From contig NC_080563.1 in NCBI RefSeq assembly GCF_030253575.1, positions 16,263,001-16,327,000 of the forward strand: a stretch of 64,000 nt of DNA. The letters are read 5' to 3'. Within the stretch, counting starts at the first letter, position 1; each line of letters begins with the position of its first letter. Both the position numbers and the translations under genes were made by a program. The notes under the pieces were generated by a model, which was given only the letters and a program-made list of their open reading frames with translations, did no database searches and was not told the origin of the DNA. Positions 11,250-22,100 of the stretch are shown piece by piece. This DNA is from Rhododendron vialii. Taxonomy: Eukaryota; Streptophyta; Magnoliopsida; Ericales; Ericaceae.

Positions 11250-12129
11250 ATAAAAATATAACTGAAGCTCTTTCCCCATAAGATTATCTATCACGGCTCA
11301 TTTTTGTGTATATCAAAAAAAGGGCATGGTTATGTCCATGAGCGCTAAATAATAGTTGACATTACCAAAAAGTAGATAGGCAATTGGATTTCTTACACAC
11401 AACATCTAATCTTTATGCCGCAGTAGCCGTGTTGAGATTCTCTTCTTTGTTGTGTCCTAAAGGTTCCAGATATTGTGGTTTGATGAGAAACAGTTGGCGG
11501 TTAAATCAGCAAGCAAAATCGGAGATCCTTGCGTTGAGAATTCTGATTGCTTCAAAAATTACAACACAAATCATATAGGAATGAAAGCAACAATACAAAA
11601 CTTCAATCTTGCTAACAAATCTACCATAGTCCACATATATATCTGGGTTGTCTAAGTTAGGAATACCATGTAAGGAGGAGGACCACCAAATTACTGAAGA
11701 AGTATTACGTCAAACCGGGCATTGCAAATATTTTGAGGAAAGGGAAATCATCACCAACAATAGCTAAGGTACTGAGGTACACACAACAATTACTAAAGGT
11801 GACAAACGTAAACACTTGACGTTGGAAGGGAAAATACAATATCAAATATGCTGAACAAATCCAGGTTCTCTTCATAGCATTTGTTAACAACATTAGCATG
11901 GCATTTTTCTCTTGTTTGAGGAGAAATCCGAAAGAAACATAATTGAGAAAGAAAATGATATGACCTGCTGGCAATGTTGTTAAAGTAAACTATTTGTCCT
12001 TTCCAACTTCGTAGAAACCTATAACTGAGTTTTTCTTCGTGAAAGGTGCAATGGTTCAGTGAACAAACTTGAATCAAATAACTGGAAAACCACATAAAAA
12101 TTGCCAAATAACATTGAAAGGGGAAAAAC
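11250..12129. other. Intergenic spacer, no recognised gene
   Basis: Only short ORFs with no family resemblance. Some of the sequence next to 12130 could belong to the 3' part of the minus-strand cystatin-like relic, but no further exon is clear. Confidence 0.5.
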
Positions 12130-12873
12130 AAGTACCTACATTTCCTTCAACCCTGCAAAAGATGACCTTATATTTGCTCATAAAATCGTACACGCGAGCT
12201 TAGAAGTTCTGTGCTGGACAACCACTCATTTCATCCTTGGCCCGTAGGGTAATATTGTAGACGCAACCGGCCGCAAAATAGTGGCTTTGATGACCTCGAC
12301 AAGCTGGTATGACGGGCCCTACAATTTAAGGAAGAGGTTAAACCAAATACCAAGAATCATAGGCAAAGACATTAAGAAGCCAAAAGCGCGCACAAATACA
12401 TTCAGGTCATTGTAGTGTTTAAGAGCCAAGTCAGCGATATAATGAAATTCCTTCCGCTTGACATGGGAAAAAATTTCAGCCGGATATGGCTTCAGCAAAC
12501 CAGGTACCCTAATCCCAGGGTGAACGTCCGGATAATCAAAACCCTGTACATATAAAGGATTGCTATCACAGAGAACAAATTAAACACACACATATTGGAT
12601 ACGTATACATACATCACTCTCGCCGACTATCTTGTTGTAAATCTCCCTCTCCTCATCGGTGAAAGAACAAAAAGGTATCCGTTCCCCTACCGATCGTTTT
12701 TCTTCTATGCAAACCCCAAATCCCATGGCGTAGGGGGTACGGCCGCATGTGGCACTCCAGAAGAACTTGGCTTCTTCTTTGGTTGTTCTTCTCTTTCTCC
12801 GTGCTGATTTGTAAGCTTGGGCGTATTGCATTTCAAAGGCTTCTCCACAATACCAGATATGAAAAGGGAACAA
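12130..12873 (-). pseudogene. Cystatin/monellin-like domain protein, broken
   Basis: Three minus-strand segments with plausible splice sites read in order. The first, 12873-12580, contains GRTPYAMGFGVCIEEKRSVG. The second, 12543-12400, contains GFDYPDVHPGIRVPG and ends FHYIADLALKHYNDLN. The third starts at 12318 with GPSYQLVEVIKATILRPVA. The LALKHYN...LVEVIKA...YNITLRAKDE...ARVYD layout is that of plant cystatin-like (phytocystatin or UPF0725/DUF626-type) domains. Within the third segment the frame shifts by one base between RPVA and CVYNITLRAKDE, and a TAA falls where Gln is expected before ARVYD. These breaks argue for a pseudogene. Intact relatives would be cysteine-protease inhibitors or their uncharacterised kin. 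It lies next to papain-like protease relics. Confidence 0.65.
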
Positions 12874-13221
12874 TCGGTTTGATTAGACGATAAACGAAAT
12901 TGACATAATATTTAATTCTACATGCCTAAATTAGTATATGTACATAAAGCTCCTCACCATTATTATTAATATGTAGATATTTCCAATTTTGTAGTTGTGA
13001 AAATTTGGGAGAACCTTCCATTATTTTGCATTTGAAGGTTCTTCTGGAGATAGTCTTATTATAACATTTATGCCTTGTAATTAAAGTAGTGCATCAATAT
13101 ATCGGTTATGTGATGAAAAGATTTACCTTCCCTTCCATCTTTCTCTTCCAACTCTCATAGTACACAATAGTGTATACTGATCACCCTCTCTTCCTCCCAG
13201 TGCTCCAAATTAATCCTCATC

Positions 13222-14147
13222 CATGGCCATGAACTATATCGATTTGAATGGTCGTGGCATATTGACGATCTGTCGGTACTTCCAGAACCAATCCATCAAG
13301 GTCCTGCCGATAGCTGCACAATCATAGCCAGTTCATCGGTTTGTTCCGCGGCGTACAAAATCAAGACAGGAAACTTTGTTCCCCGCCTTGCAAATCAACA
13401 ACTCATAAATGAAATCAATCGAGTCTACCCGAAGGATGTCAACAAAATTGACAAAACCGGATGTCCATCTGTCTAGCTACACTTTTTACCACCCTCAATT
13501 ACATAAAAAAATCACGGCATAGAGATGAACTCCCGTATCGGGGCGAGCTGATCAATGAAAGGCTTCTTCCCAATGTGACAGTATCTTTTTATGCATCGTG
13601 TTTTTTCTCTTCAATTTTATTGTCTTCCTTTTTTGGACGGGTTTTTTCTTTGCTTATTTTTGTTGTTTAATTTTTGTTTTTCAGAGCATGAAGCTCAAGA
13701 TTGTAGACTATGAGATCATCTCCAACACGTACGTGCCAACTTATGGTCACCATTTTAAGTTTGTTTGGGAACTAGGAGTTCCATATATAGAAGATCTGAT
13801 TCGGCAGCGACCCATTGTGGGTGAATTCAACATGGATGACCAATTCTCGTTTCTGGCCGGCATCATGGGAAAATGTAAGCGACACATTATTGTATTCTAT
13901 TTTCCAGTGTGACATTCCCATTAACTAGAATTAATTTTCTCTTAGTTAACAATTTAACATCATAGGAAGTTTATAACAACCGGAATTTGGACCCCAAATC
14001 CATTATTTGTGGCCATGCCATCCTGATCACAGGATTCGGACATGGCCGTATGAAGCAAAATCCATACTACTTGTGTTAAAATAACCATGGTTGTGGGTAT
14101 GGGCCTAATGGAGGATACGTAAAGATTGAGAATGATGTTTTTTCTTG
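13222..14147 (+). pseudogene. Papain-like (C1A) cysteine protease relic, plus-strand arm
   Basis: Peptide blocks in papain order lie in different frames or exons. They are PIHQGPADSCTII (the active-site block, Cys kept); AYKIKTGNFVPRLANQQL (matching the family's TG.L..LS.QQL); DELPYRGELI; KLKIVDYEII with IRQRPIVGEF and FSFLAGIMG; and GHAILITGFGHG, holding the His. The Asn block reads NNHGCGYGPNGGYVKIEND but a TAA sits before it, and the ATG frame shifts before the active-site block. An ATG at 13222 is shared with the other arm. It cannot make an intact protease. Confidence 0.8.
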
Positions 14148-14167
14148 CTTCTATAGTAACATTGGCC

Positions 14168-15046
14168 CAAGAAAAAGCATCCTTTGCCATCTTTATGTAT
14201 TCCCCATTAAGCTCATACCCGTGACCATTGCTATTTTGACACCAGTAGTATGAACTTTGCCACACACAACCATGTCCGAATCCTGTGATCAGGATGGTAT
14301 GGTCACGAAGGGAGTTGGGGTCCAAATTTCTGATTGTTATAAACTCCGTATGATGGTAACGGAAAGAAAAAAAACTTACAAAAATAATTCTAGCTAATGG
14401 AAATGTCGCAATGAAAAACAGAAGGCAATGTGTCGCTTACGTTTTCCCATTTATACATTGAAAACGAGAAGTTGATCGAATTCACCCACAATGGACCGCT
14501 GTTGAATCAAATCTTCTGTATATGCAGCTCCCGCTTCCGGAACATACCGAAAATGGTGACCACATATTGGCACGTATGTGTCAGATATGATCTCATAGTC
14601 TTCAATCGTGAGCTTCATGCTCTGAAAAGAAAAATTAAACAACAAAAATAAGGGAAAAAATCAGTCCAAAAAAACCTGACGAGAGAAAAAAACGACCCAT
14701 AAAAAGATGCTCACATTGGGAGGAAGCCTTTCATTGGTCTGCTGGAGTTGATCCGCTATCCCTATGCCTTGATTTTTTATGCAGTTGAGGATGGTAAAAG
14801 TGTGGGTAGCTGGATTATGTCAATGGCGCTCACATCCTTCAGTTAGAACTCGATGAATTTCATTTATTAGTTCTTCAATTGCAAGGCAAGGAATGAAGTT
14901 TCCTGCATGCCTTGATTTTGTACGCCGCGGCACAAGCCGATGAACCGGCTATGATTGCGCAGCTACCGCAAAGACCTTGATCGATTGATTCCGGAAGTAC
15001 CGACGAATCCTCGATCAATATGCCATGCACGATCGTTCATGGCCAT
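14168..15046 (-). pseudogene. Papain-like (C1A) cysteine protease relic, minus-strand arm
   Basis: This is the second copy, facing the first. Reading down the minus strand: SVLPESIDQGLCGSCAII, with the full CGSC active-site motif but no Trp after it; AAAYKIK; CIKNQGIG; MKLTIEDYEIISDTYVP with DLIQQRSIVGEF; then LRDHTILITGFGHG and YYWCQNSNGHGYELNGEYIK (His and Asn regions). Frameshifts after the start ATG (14.99-15.05 kb) and a stop in the CIKNQGIG block show decay. It keeps better catalytic motifs than its twin, which helps identify the family. Confidence 0.82.
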
Positions 15047-15140
15047 TGATGAGGATTTGGGACATTGGGAGAGGGTGATCAGTACACACTACTGTACATG
15101 TACTAGGAAAGTTGGAAGAGATAGATGAAAAGGAAGGCAA

Positions 15141-16033
15141 TCCAAGCTGATCTGCATGCGCTCGAGCTAGTACTCAAGCAAAGTATCACCAGTATGAGTG
15201 CTACCAACTTATCCTCACATTCCACCTGTCAAATTACACCAACAGGTTACTTAACTTGCTTGACAAGTACATTTTAGTTTGGCTTCGATCCAACATATTT
15301 CACCAATTTTTATACTCCAATTAATTCTATACCTTGATTTGTCGAAAATAGTGATTTATACGTTTTGGGTGGCTACTAATTTTTTCATGATCTAATTCTT
15401 CCGAGTATTATAGTACTCTAATAGTCTCTCTTTTTTGTTTTGTACTCTTACGTGATTCTTCTTTAAAATCTCGTAAGCTGGATGGAATTGTATGGAATTA
15501 TCTTTAAAGGAGGATAATGGTGAAATAGCGTTAATTTGGTCATGGTGCCAATTGCCAATTAATAGTAGGAAAGGCTGCCAAAAGTTATTTCAAAAGGAAG
15601 AATAAAGGGGAAGTGATATAGTCCATTACCTTATAGAATCACTACGAAATAGGTTCATCACACCTGCAAGGAGAAAAAAATTACTCAACTTTCAGTTTCC
15701 TAGCTAAATAAAATGAGATCGAAGCAAACTGTGAAATGAGAGGAGATCAAAGCGAAATGAGAGGAGAGAGGGGGAGAGAGATTTTACCAAAACGTACACA
15801 GGATTTAACGTCCAGGGAGAGGAAGAGGCGTACATGTAGACGCTCTAGGTTGGGGTACTCCGCTTATATTGTGTAAGTGGACAATTATTTCAAAAATGTT
15901 TGTCATTTAAATGGTGAATCTATAAGGGAGGCTTAATTATCTATCATCAAATCTCATCCAACTTAAGTATTCATCCTCCATTTTTTGAACAGTTATGATT
16001 TCATCCCTGTTTTTTTTTATACCAAAAGTGCCC

Positions 16034-16036
<3 letters not shown>
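15141..16036. other. Intergenic spacer
   Basis: No recognisable gene or repeat family. A purine-rich GAGAGG stretch lies near 15735-15785. Confidence 0.5.

Positions 16037-16093
<57 letters not shown>
16037..16093. repeat. (AT)n microsatellite
   Basis: An uninterrupted AT dinucleotide run of about 57 bp abuts the left end of the foldback element at 16094. A mixed (GT)n(AT)n tract abuts its right end. Confidence 0.95.
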
Positions 16094-16096
<3 letters not shown>

Positions 16097-16434
16097 CGGT
16101 TCCCTTAAGGGATCCCGCACGGGACTCCCATTTCCCGATCGAAATTGGGACGATCCGAGCCGCTCAAAGTGATCATAACGTGATTTTAAGGGTACCCGCG
16201 AGAAATCAATAAAAAAAATGATCGGGAAGTGCTTGATCCGAGTAATTTTTTATTGAACGGTTCAGTAAAAACTGCAAGGATCAAGCCCTTCCCGATCATT
16301 TTTTTTGCTGATTTCTCGCGGGTACCCTTAAAATCACGTTCTGAACACATTGAGCGGCTCGGATCGTCGCAATTCGATCGGGAAAGGGGAGGTCCGCACG
16401 GTAGACTGGTAAGGGATCCCTCACTGGATCCGTG
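16094..16434. mobile_element. Foldback MITE between microsatellites
   Basis: The arms are inverted: GGGATCCC...TTCCCGATCG, GATCCGAGCCGCTCAAAG, CACGTTATGA-type AT block, GGGTACCCGCGAGAAATCA, and GATCGGGAAGTGCTTGATCC. Each recurs reversed in the right half. The loop is around 16245-16285. It shares ordered internal blocks with the elements at 1235 and 53300. It codes for nothing; ORFs crossing it come from the arms. Confidence 0.85.

Positions 16435-16470
<36 letters not shown>
16435..16470. repeat. (GT)n(AT)n microsatellite
   Basis: GTGTGTGTGTGT followed by an AT run, directly at the right tip of the foldback element. Confidence 0.9.
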
Positions 16471-16471
<1 letters not shown>

Positions 16472-17730
16472 CCAGAAAATGAGACCAAAACATAATCTTT
16501 CCCGTCCCACGATTTCCGTTCAATCCCTAAAATTATGGATCCCAAAAATTTGGGTGGGATTATATATAAGTAAGCATCTCTCTCTCTACCGTTGCTGTCG
16601 ACCGATTCCCTCCTCCCTTTCGCCAATCAATCATCTTCTATTGTCAATGAAGTTTAACGAAGAAGTGGGCGTTATCGTTGTCGCCGGAGCAAATCTTCAA
16701 GATGTAGTGATTTGAAGTTTTTTTTTTGTTTATATGGTTTAGGTATTCATGGTTTATTAATCATGAATCGGCGATTGAATATTCATGTTTTTTTTCTCAT
16801 CTTGTTCGTTGATTTTTTTTTTTATGGTTTGTTTGGGTATTCTTACCATGATTATTAATGAAGGTTTCCATGATGATACACAGATTGAATGGTTTTTTGT
16901 TTATTTGAACCATTTACCATGAAATATTTGTTCGAATCATGGGATATTAATCGTGTCCACGTAGTAATCGTCATGGTTATTTCACCATGTAATGTCATGG
17001 TAATTTAACCATGTAACGATTTGAATATGTTATGTTATATATATTTTTACGGTAATTTAGCCATGTTCCATTTAATAAGATCAATGAAAAATATGACTTT
17101 CTGTTATCGGGTTGGCCAACTCGAAGAATGAAGAAAAAATGTAAATATGTGGTCAACTTATCATGTTATATTCTTAAAAATAAGTAATCAATCATATTGA
17201 AATTTACCAAATCCCATTGAATTAGGAAAATAATCCAATCCAATCCCACTAAATTGGAAAAACAATCAAATTCAATCCCACTAAATTAGGAAAGCAATAT
17301 AACATTGAATGAGGAAAATAATCCAATCCAATCCCACTAAATTGGGAAAACAATCAAATCCAATCCCACTAAATTAGGAAAGCAATATAACATAATATAT
17401 GTATATCATAGTGAAAAGGGTAAGAAAGATAATTCACACACTCAAAGGATGAAAACATAAGTATGAAAAAAGGGCGGGATGAATTCTTACATGACATGGA
17501 TAAAGAGGATGAATATTTAAATATTCCAATCTATAATGGTAGCTTGGCTTTATTCATCCATCCTAATGTAAATATATATTTGCATAGCTTGCATGATATG
17601 GCCCTCAAAGACATGTAAGAGACCTCAGATATATATCCTTGTCATCAACCCCTTTGTTTAGTGTCTATTAATTACACAATTCCTGGTTGGGTAGAATAAT
17701 ACCCTCTTGTCAATCAAACATTTTGCATAA
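16471..17730. other. Spacer with simple and tandem repeats
   Basis: No gene recognised. An 80-90 bp unit (CCAATCCCACTAAATTGG, GGAAAGCAATATAACAT) is repeated about twice at 17210-17395. Short CATGGTTAATT-like phrases recur around 16735-17060. Confidence 0.6.
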
Positions 17731-17739
17731 TAATGATAA

Positions 17740-19198
17740 GGGAAGTGCTACAATACACACTATTTATTTGGGTGTGTATCATATGCATAGATGTGTCAAA
17801 CGGGTCGGGTCGGGTCGGCACGGGCACGACACGAGCATGACACGTTTGAAGGCGGCACGGCACGCCACAGGCACGGTTTAATCCTGGCACGGCACGACAT
17901 GGTCTTAGTGGGCATGCACCACGGCACGGGCACAGAATTGAGTGGGAACGACATGGGCACAACACTGAAGTTGGCCTGGCACGATACGGTCTTACACTGG
18001 CACGACATAGAAGTGGGATGGGGCACGAGTCACGACACGATTCTAGCACAGCACAGCACGGCACGAGCACGGAAGTAGGACGGGCATGGCATGACACAAC
18101 ACGGTTTTAGTCGGGCATGGCGCGACACAAGCACGACACAACACAGTTCTCGTCGGGCACGGCACGACACAGGCACGACACAACACGATTCTCGTCGGGC
18201 ACAGGCCGCACAACACGGCATGAGGCTTGGAAAAACCAAAAAAAAAATGTTATTTAATAAACAAGAGATTTCATATTATACTTTAATTTGGATGAAATAT
18301 TGTTTATTTCCATGTTAATTTTGTATGTAATTAGGTGAACATATGGTGGTTGGATTTATAGCAATTGGATCATTTAGATTTTGGTGCAAAAAAGTGCTAC
18401 CAAATGAGCATATTGGTATTGGACGCTATTGATGAGGTCAAACATAGTGAGCTGAACTTTCACAATAAACGAGTGCCATTTTATAACGTTCCAAAATGCT
18501 ATGAAAAAGAACCGTGGTATGTAGCATTCTTGTACCGCTATAATTAATTCAGAGAATATAACAATTAAAGAATGTTACTAAAGATTTAGAACCATACAAC
18601 GTTCATGCACCGCTATAATAGAGTATTAATGGATAACATTCCAAAAATGCTAACGCTATAAAAGAGGAAGAATTTATAGTGTTAAAAAGGCACGACACAA
18701 TTTAAAAAGACACGGCACGACACACGATTAAGTAAACGGGCCGGCACGGCACGATTCAAAAAAGCTCGGCACGACATGACAAAAAAAACATGGCCCGACA
18801 CGGTACGATAAAGTAAAATGGCCCAACACGGAACGCTTAAAGCAGGGCATGGCACGGCACGCCATGGCACGATGAAGTAAACGGGCATGGCACGGTATGA
18901 AGCACAGTTGACACAGAAGTTGAATGGCACGGCAAGCATTTTTGACACCTCTACATATGCACCCTCATTGAAACATATCAAAATGTTATGATTCTCAAAA
19001 TGTTATAAATCTATTGCTAAAAAGTTACGAATCATATTGATAAAAGTTACAAATTTTTAGTATAAAAGTTACGATACGAAATAAAAGGTTATGAATGACC
19101 AGTCCTACAAGTAATTTTTTATGAGGTGGCATAATATGAACCACACAATAGATGCATATGGTACATATCTTAAAGGAGTGTGTATTGAAGACTTTCCC
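17740..19198. mobile_element. MULE-type MITE with 9-bp target duplication, split by a hAT element
   Basis: The ends are GGGAAGTGCTACAATACACA and the complement of GGGAAAGTCTTCAATACACA. The flanks carry a perfect 9-bp duplication, TAATGATAA, at 17731-17739 and 19199-19207, as expected of Mutator-like elements. Subtracting the inserted hAT leaves about 285 bp, close to the 296 bp of the intact relative at 19324. The interior is rich in (C)ATAACATTTT-like phrases. Confidence 0.9.
17788..18953. mobile_element. Non-autonomous hAT element nested in the MULE-type MITE
   Basis: The termini TAGATGTGTCAAA and TTTGACACCTCTA are imperfect inverted repeats, flanked by a perfect 8-bp duplication CATATGCA at 17780-17787 and 18954-18961, the hAT signature. 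Both subterminal regions (17800-18220 and 18680-18930) are dense in GGCACGGCACGACAC-like short repeats in opposing orientation, ideal for a hairpin. No transposase is present. The long ORFs here are artefacts of this low-complexity GC-rich repeat. Confidence 0.92.
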
Positions 19199-19323
19199 TA
19201 ATGATAATAATGTTAAGAGTTGGTTTTCCATCACAATCTAACTAGCTAGGTCAATTAATTAATTCAGATCTAGTCTAGACTTTAAAGGATTTAGAGCGTA
19301 CGTAGTTAATGCGTCATTTGCAA

Positions 19324-19619
19324 GGGAAAGTCTACAATACACATTCCTTAAAAATGTGTACCATATACACCTATTTTATGGTTCATTCATAACATTTTAA
19401 TGTGTTTCATAACTTTTGTTCTAGAATTCATATCTTTTCAGCAGTACGATTCGTAACATTTCCATTATGATTCTTAACATTTTGGTGTATCTCATAACCT
19501 TTATACAATTCGTAACCTTTTAGCAATACGATTCGTAACATTTTTTTTATAATTCATAACATTTTGGGGGGTGCATATGATACACATCCAAATAAGGGGT
19601 GTGTATTGTAATCTTTCCC
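19324..19619. mobile_element. MULE-type MITE with 9-bp target duplication
   Basis: The termini GGGAAAGTCTACAATACACA and TGTGTATTGTAATCTTTCCC form the inverted repeat. CATTTGCAA at 19315-19323 and again at 19620-19628 is a perfect 9-bp duplication. It is the intact sister of the split element at 17740-19198, with the same CATAACATTTT phrases inside. Confidence 0.93.
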
Positions 19620-19869
19620 CATTTGCAATAGTCACCCATTTTGCCCGGTAAATGATCAAAAAGGGGTACTCAACAAGGGGTACGTAACAATCTATTCATG
19701 GCAAGTGTTCACATTCCAATCAAATTTTTATGAGAGAGAGAGAGAGAGAGCACTACAACAAAAAAGGCTTGTTAGGGCAGTCAAAACTGCCTCAATAAGT
19801 GACCTGTTGGGGCAATTTATCTATTGAGGCACTACGACTTAGTGCCGCGTGCATCGATGCAGCTATAGG

Positions 19870-20440
19870 GGTAATGCGGCACTTGTTATGAGGCACTTTA
19901 ATGTGCCGCAAGAACTCCTTCTAGCTGCACTTTTAGGTGCCACATAATTCACTTATTAAGGCACTCATAATGAGGCACTTTTAGGAGCCTCAAGAGTTTC
20001 TTCTACCTGCACTTGTAAGTGCCCCATAGTTTACTTATTAAGGCATTTTTGGATGCCGCCTCAGAATTTTTTTGAGGCACTTTAATGTACCTCAAGAACT
20101 CCTTCTGGCTGCACTTTCAAGTGTCGCATAATTCACTTTTTAAGGCACTTATAATGAGGCACTTTGAGGAGCCTTAAGAGTTTCTTCTACCTGCACTTGT
20201 AAGTGCCCCATAGTTTACTTATTAAGACATTTTTGGGTGCCGCCTCATAATTTTATTGAGGCACTTTAATGTTCCTTAAGAACTCCTTCTAACTGCACTT
20301 TCAGGTGCCACATAAATCACTTATTAAGGCACTCATAATGAGGCACTTTGAGGAGTTTCAAAAATTTCTTTTTCCTGCACTTTTTAAGTGCCCCATAGTT
20401 TACTTATTAAGGCATTTTTGGATGCCACCTCAGAAAATTT
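19870..20440. repeat. 184-bp subterminal tandem repeats of the CACTA element
   Basis: CTCCTTCTAGCTGCACTTT and close variants recur at about 19915, 20099 and 20283, spaced 184 bp, with TTATTAAGGCAYTTTTGG and AATGAGGCACTTT in each unit. Such arrays are typical CACTA subterminal regions. Confidence 0.85.
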
Positions 20441-20949
20441 TTTTTTTTTCAATACACTTTTAAGGCACTTCAAAGTGCAGCATAAACCACTTTGGTTGAG
20501 GTCAAGAGAATAGTTTTAACGGCACTTATGAATGCCTTCTAAGGCGTTGGGATTTTTTTTTTTTTCCTTTTTTACTACTCTACAGTGACAATACAATAGA
20601 ACCATAATAAATTGCAATTTATTTCTCAACCATGTCCAAACAACATAAGCCATAATCATTCAATAGAAACTACTAGTAAACAAACCTCACAATGATCCAA
20701 AAACAAAACACAGAACATTGAATAGAAACTATTTTAGCAGAACTCTAATGTTTTCAACAAAAAACAAACTTCACTTCTAAAAAACTTACTAAAGTTTCCA
20801 GCAAAAACCTAAATTACCAAACTCTAGATCAAAGCATAAAATGCCTACCCTTAAAAGAACCACTAGTAGTAACAAAACAAACAAAACCCATAAGACCAGT
20901 ATTCTTGTGACATAACCCTGTCTACTAGGCATCTTCCAACTGATCTCAT

Positions 20950-21240
20950 TCATTCAATAAAGCCATCATCATCATCTCTCACTACGTGATCAAAACAAAA
21001 CAAAATACATGGTTTTAAAAGCCATTGTCTTGCAATAAGAATTGGAAAATAGACAGTATTGTACATCAAACATACCAAAGAAATAGACCATGCTATTGGC
21101 GTACCAATGGCATCGCCAACGGTCTTAAGGACTGCATAAGGCCTCATCAAATGCTCGGCCCATATGATTGGGATTTGAACATGAATCTCACACCAATTAA
21201 CTCCGAGTTCTACTCCGCCTACCTCCGTAGATGGATCCAT
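20950..21240 (-). pseudogene. Possible captured fragment with DUF4283-like wording
   Basis: A 96-codon minus frame inside the CACTA element. The phrase YAVLKTVGDAIGTPI resembles the A...A..IG.PL stretch of DUF4283 proteins from plant LINE-type ORF1s, but the rest does not match clearly. It is weak, and may be chance. Confidence 0.25.
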
Positions 21241-21979
21241 ACTAGCAAGTGTGTGCTAATCTAATTTGGCAATTAAACAACCGCTAAAAATATTGAAACC
21301 AACCAAAGCAATCAGCAATTATAAAATTGAAGGGGAGATTGGTAACAAAAATGCTTCTCAATGCCCCTACTTAACTCAATGTCCCGACCACAAAACTGGC
21401 CAATGGACCATGTTAACCAATTTATTCTTCTCTTCTTGAAAGTTGACGAATACAGTAGAGGGGAAAAGAAAAAAAAAACGATAGAGACCAAACTATAATT
21501 GTTGACGCGGCACTATTCATAAGGTAAAGAGCGGTTTAATACTCTTTTGTGTTTGTTTCTTACCTAATTTCATGAAAGGTGCATTTTAGGCTTTTGAATT
21601 TCATGTTGTTCGCTTTTTTTAGTAGACAAGAGTCAAGTATTATCCCAGTCAATTCTAAAGAGACATGTACATACCACTCTCCGAAGCATTAGTATTCTCT
21701 GATACGATGAATTTTCATACAATGCGTGTTATGGTTTTTTAAGGATCATTTTAAATATTTGAAATACAAATTATGATTGCATCATCTCCGATTGTATCAT
21801 CAATTTAATCAAAGGTTTGATGATATAGAGCATGCATGCAGGATACTCCTACTCTTTTTTTTTTTGGTACTTCTACTGGCTTCAAGTCCATCACATCTTA
21901 TGCATGGGAGATAACTGATGCATTTAGATCCCCTCTAACCCCAGACCTAGCTAAATGTTGCTAATACCCGCCAATGGAC

Positions 21980-22100
21980 TTTACCTATTGCAGGAGAAGT
22001 GAAGCTCAATGTTGATGGATGCTGGAATGCATGCTTTCAATAACAAAGTTGGATTTGGAGGCCTCGATCTTTAGAGATTGCAAAGGAGCTAGCATATAGA
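21980..22100 (+). pseudogene. RNase H fragment captured in the CACTA element
   Basis: Reading plus: GEVKLNVDGCWNACF, then after a one-base shift NKVGFGGL, then RDCKGAS. This is the opening of the plant RVT_3 RNase H-like domain (KLN.DG.....AG.GG..RD..G), normally from non-LTR retroelements. Only about 40 residues remain, with frameshifts and stops. It is a captured or nested fragment. Confidence 0.65.

Larger units (their letters stand above)
9640..11250. repeat. Copy 1 of a segmental duplication (partner 34550-36880)
   Basis: Several collinear stretches match the partner: TTTCGGTGTTTCTGTGTT near 9655, AACTATCTTTGATTGT near 9720, AAAGCCTGGTTCGATTA near 10425, the foldback around 10690-10960, and CAATATTATGGAATCCCAAG near 11135. 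The partner carries the same phrases in the same order and orientation. Both copies have diverged and hold private insertions. Confidence 0.8.
13120..15140. repeat. 2-kb palindrome with about 1-kb diverged arms
   Basis: The left arm reads as the reverse complement of the right arm from the central hairpin outward. At the centre, GATGTTTTTTCTTG (14134-14147) faces CAAGAAAAAGCATC (14168-14181) across a 20-base loop. Outer landmarks pair too: GGCCATGAAC near 13224 with GTTCATGGCC near 15035, and TACTGATCACCCTCTC near 13177 with GAGAGGGTGATCAGTAC near 15070. The arms have diverged with indels. Each arm holds one papain-like gene copy, with the 3' ends facing. Confidence 0.9.

Noticed and set aside
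16186-16626. A 146-codon minus frame with Thr-His and Tyr-Ile runs
   Set aside because: It reads through a foldback and two microsatellites.
17714-18239. Several Cys/Arg-rich frames on both strands
   Set aside because: They arise from GGCACGGCACGAC low-complexity repeats in the hAT element.
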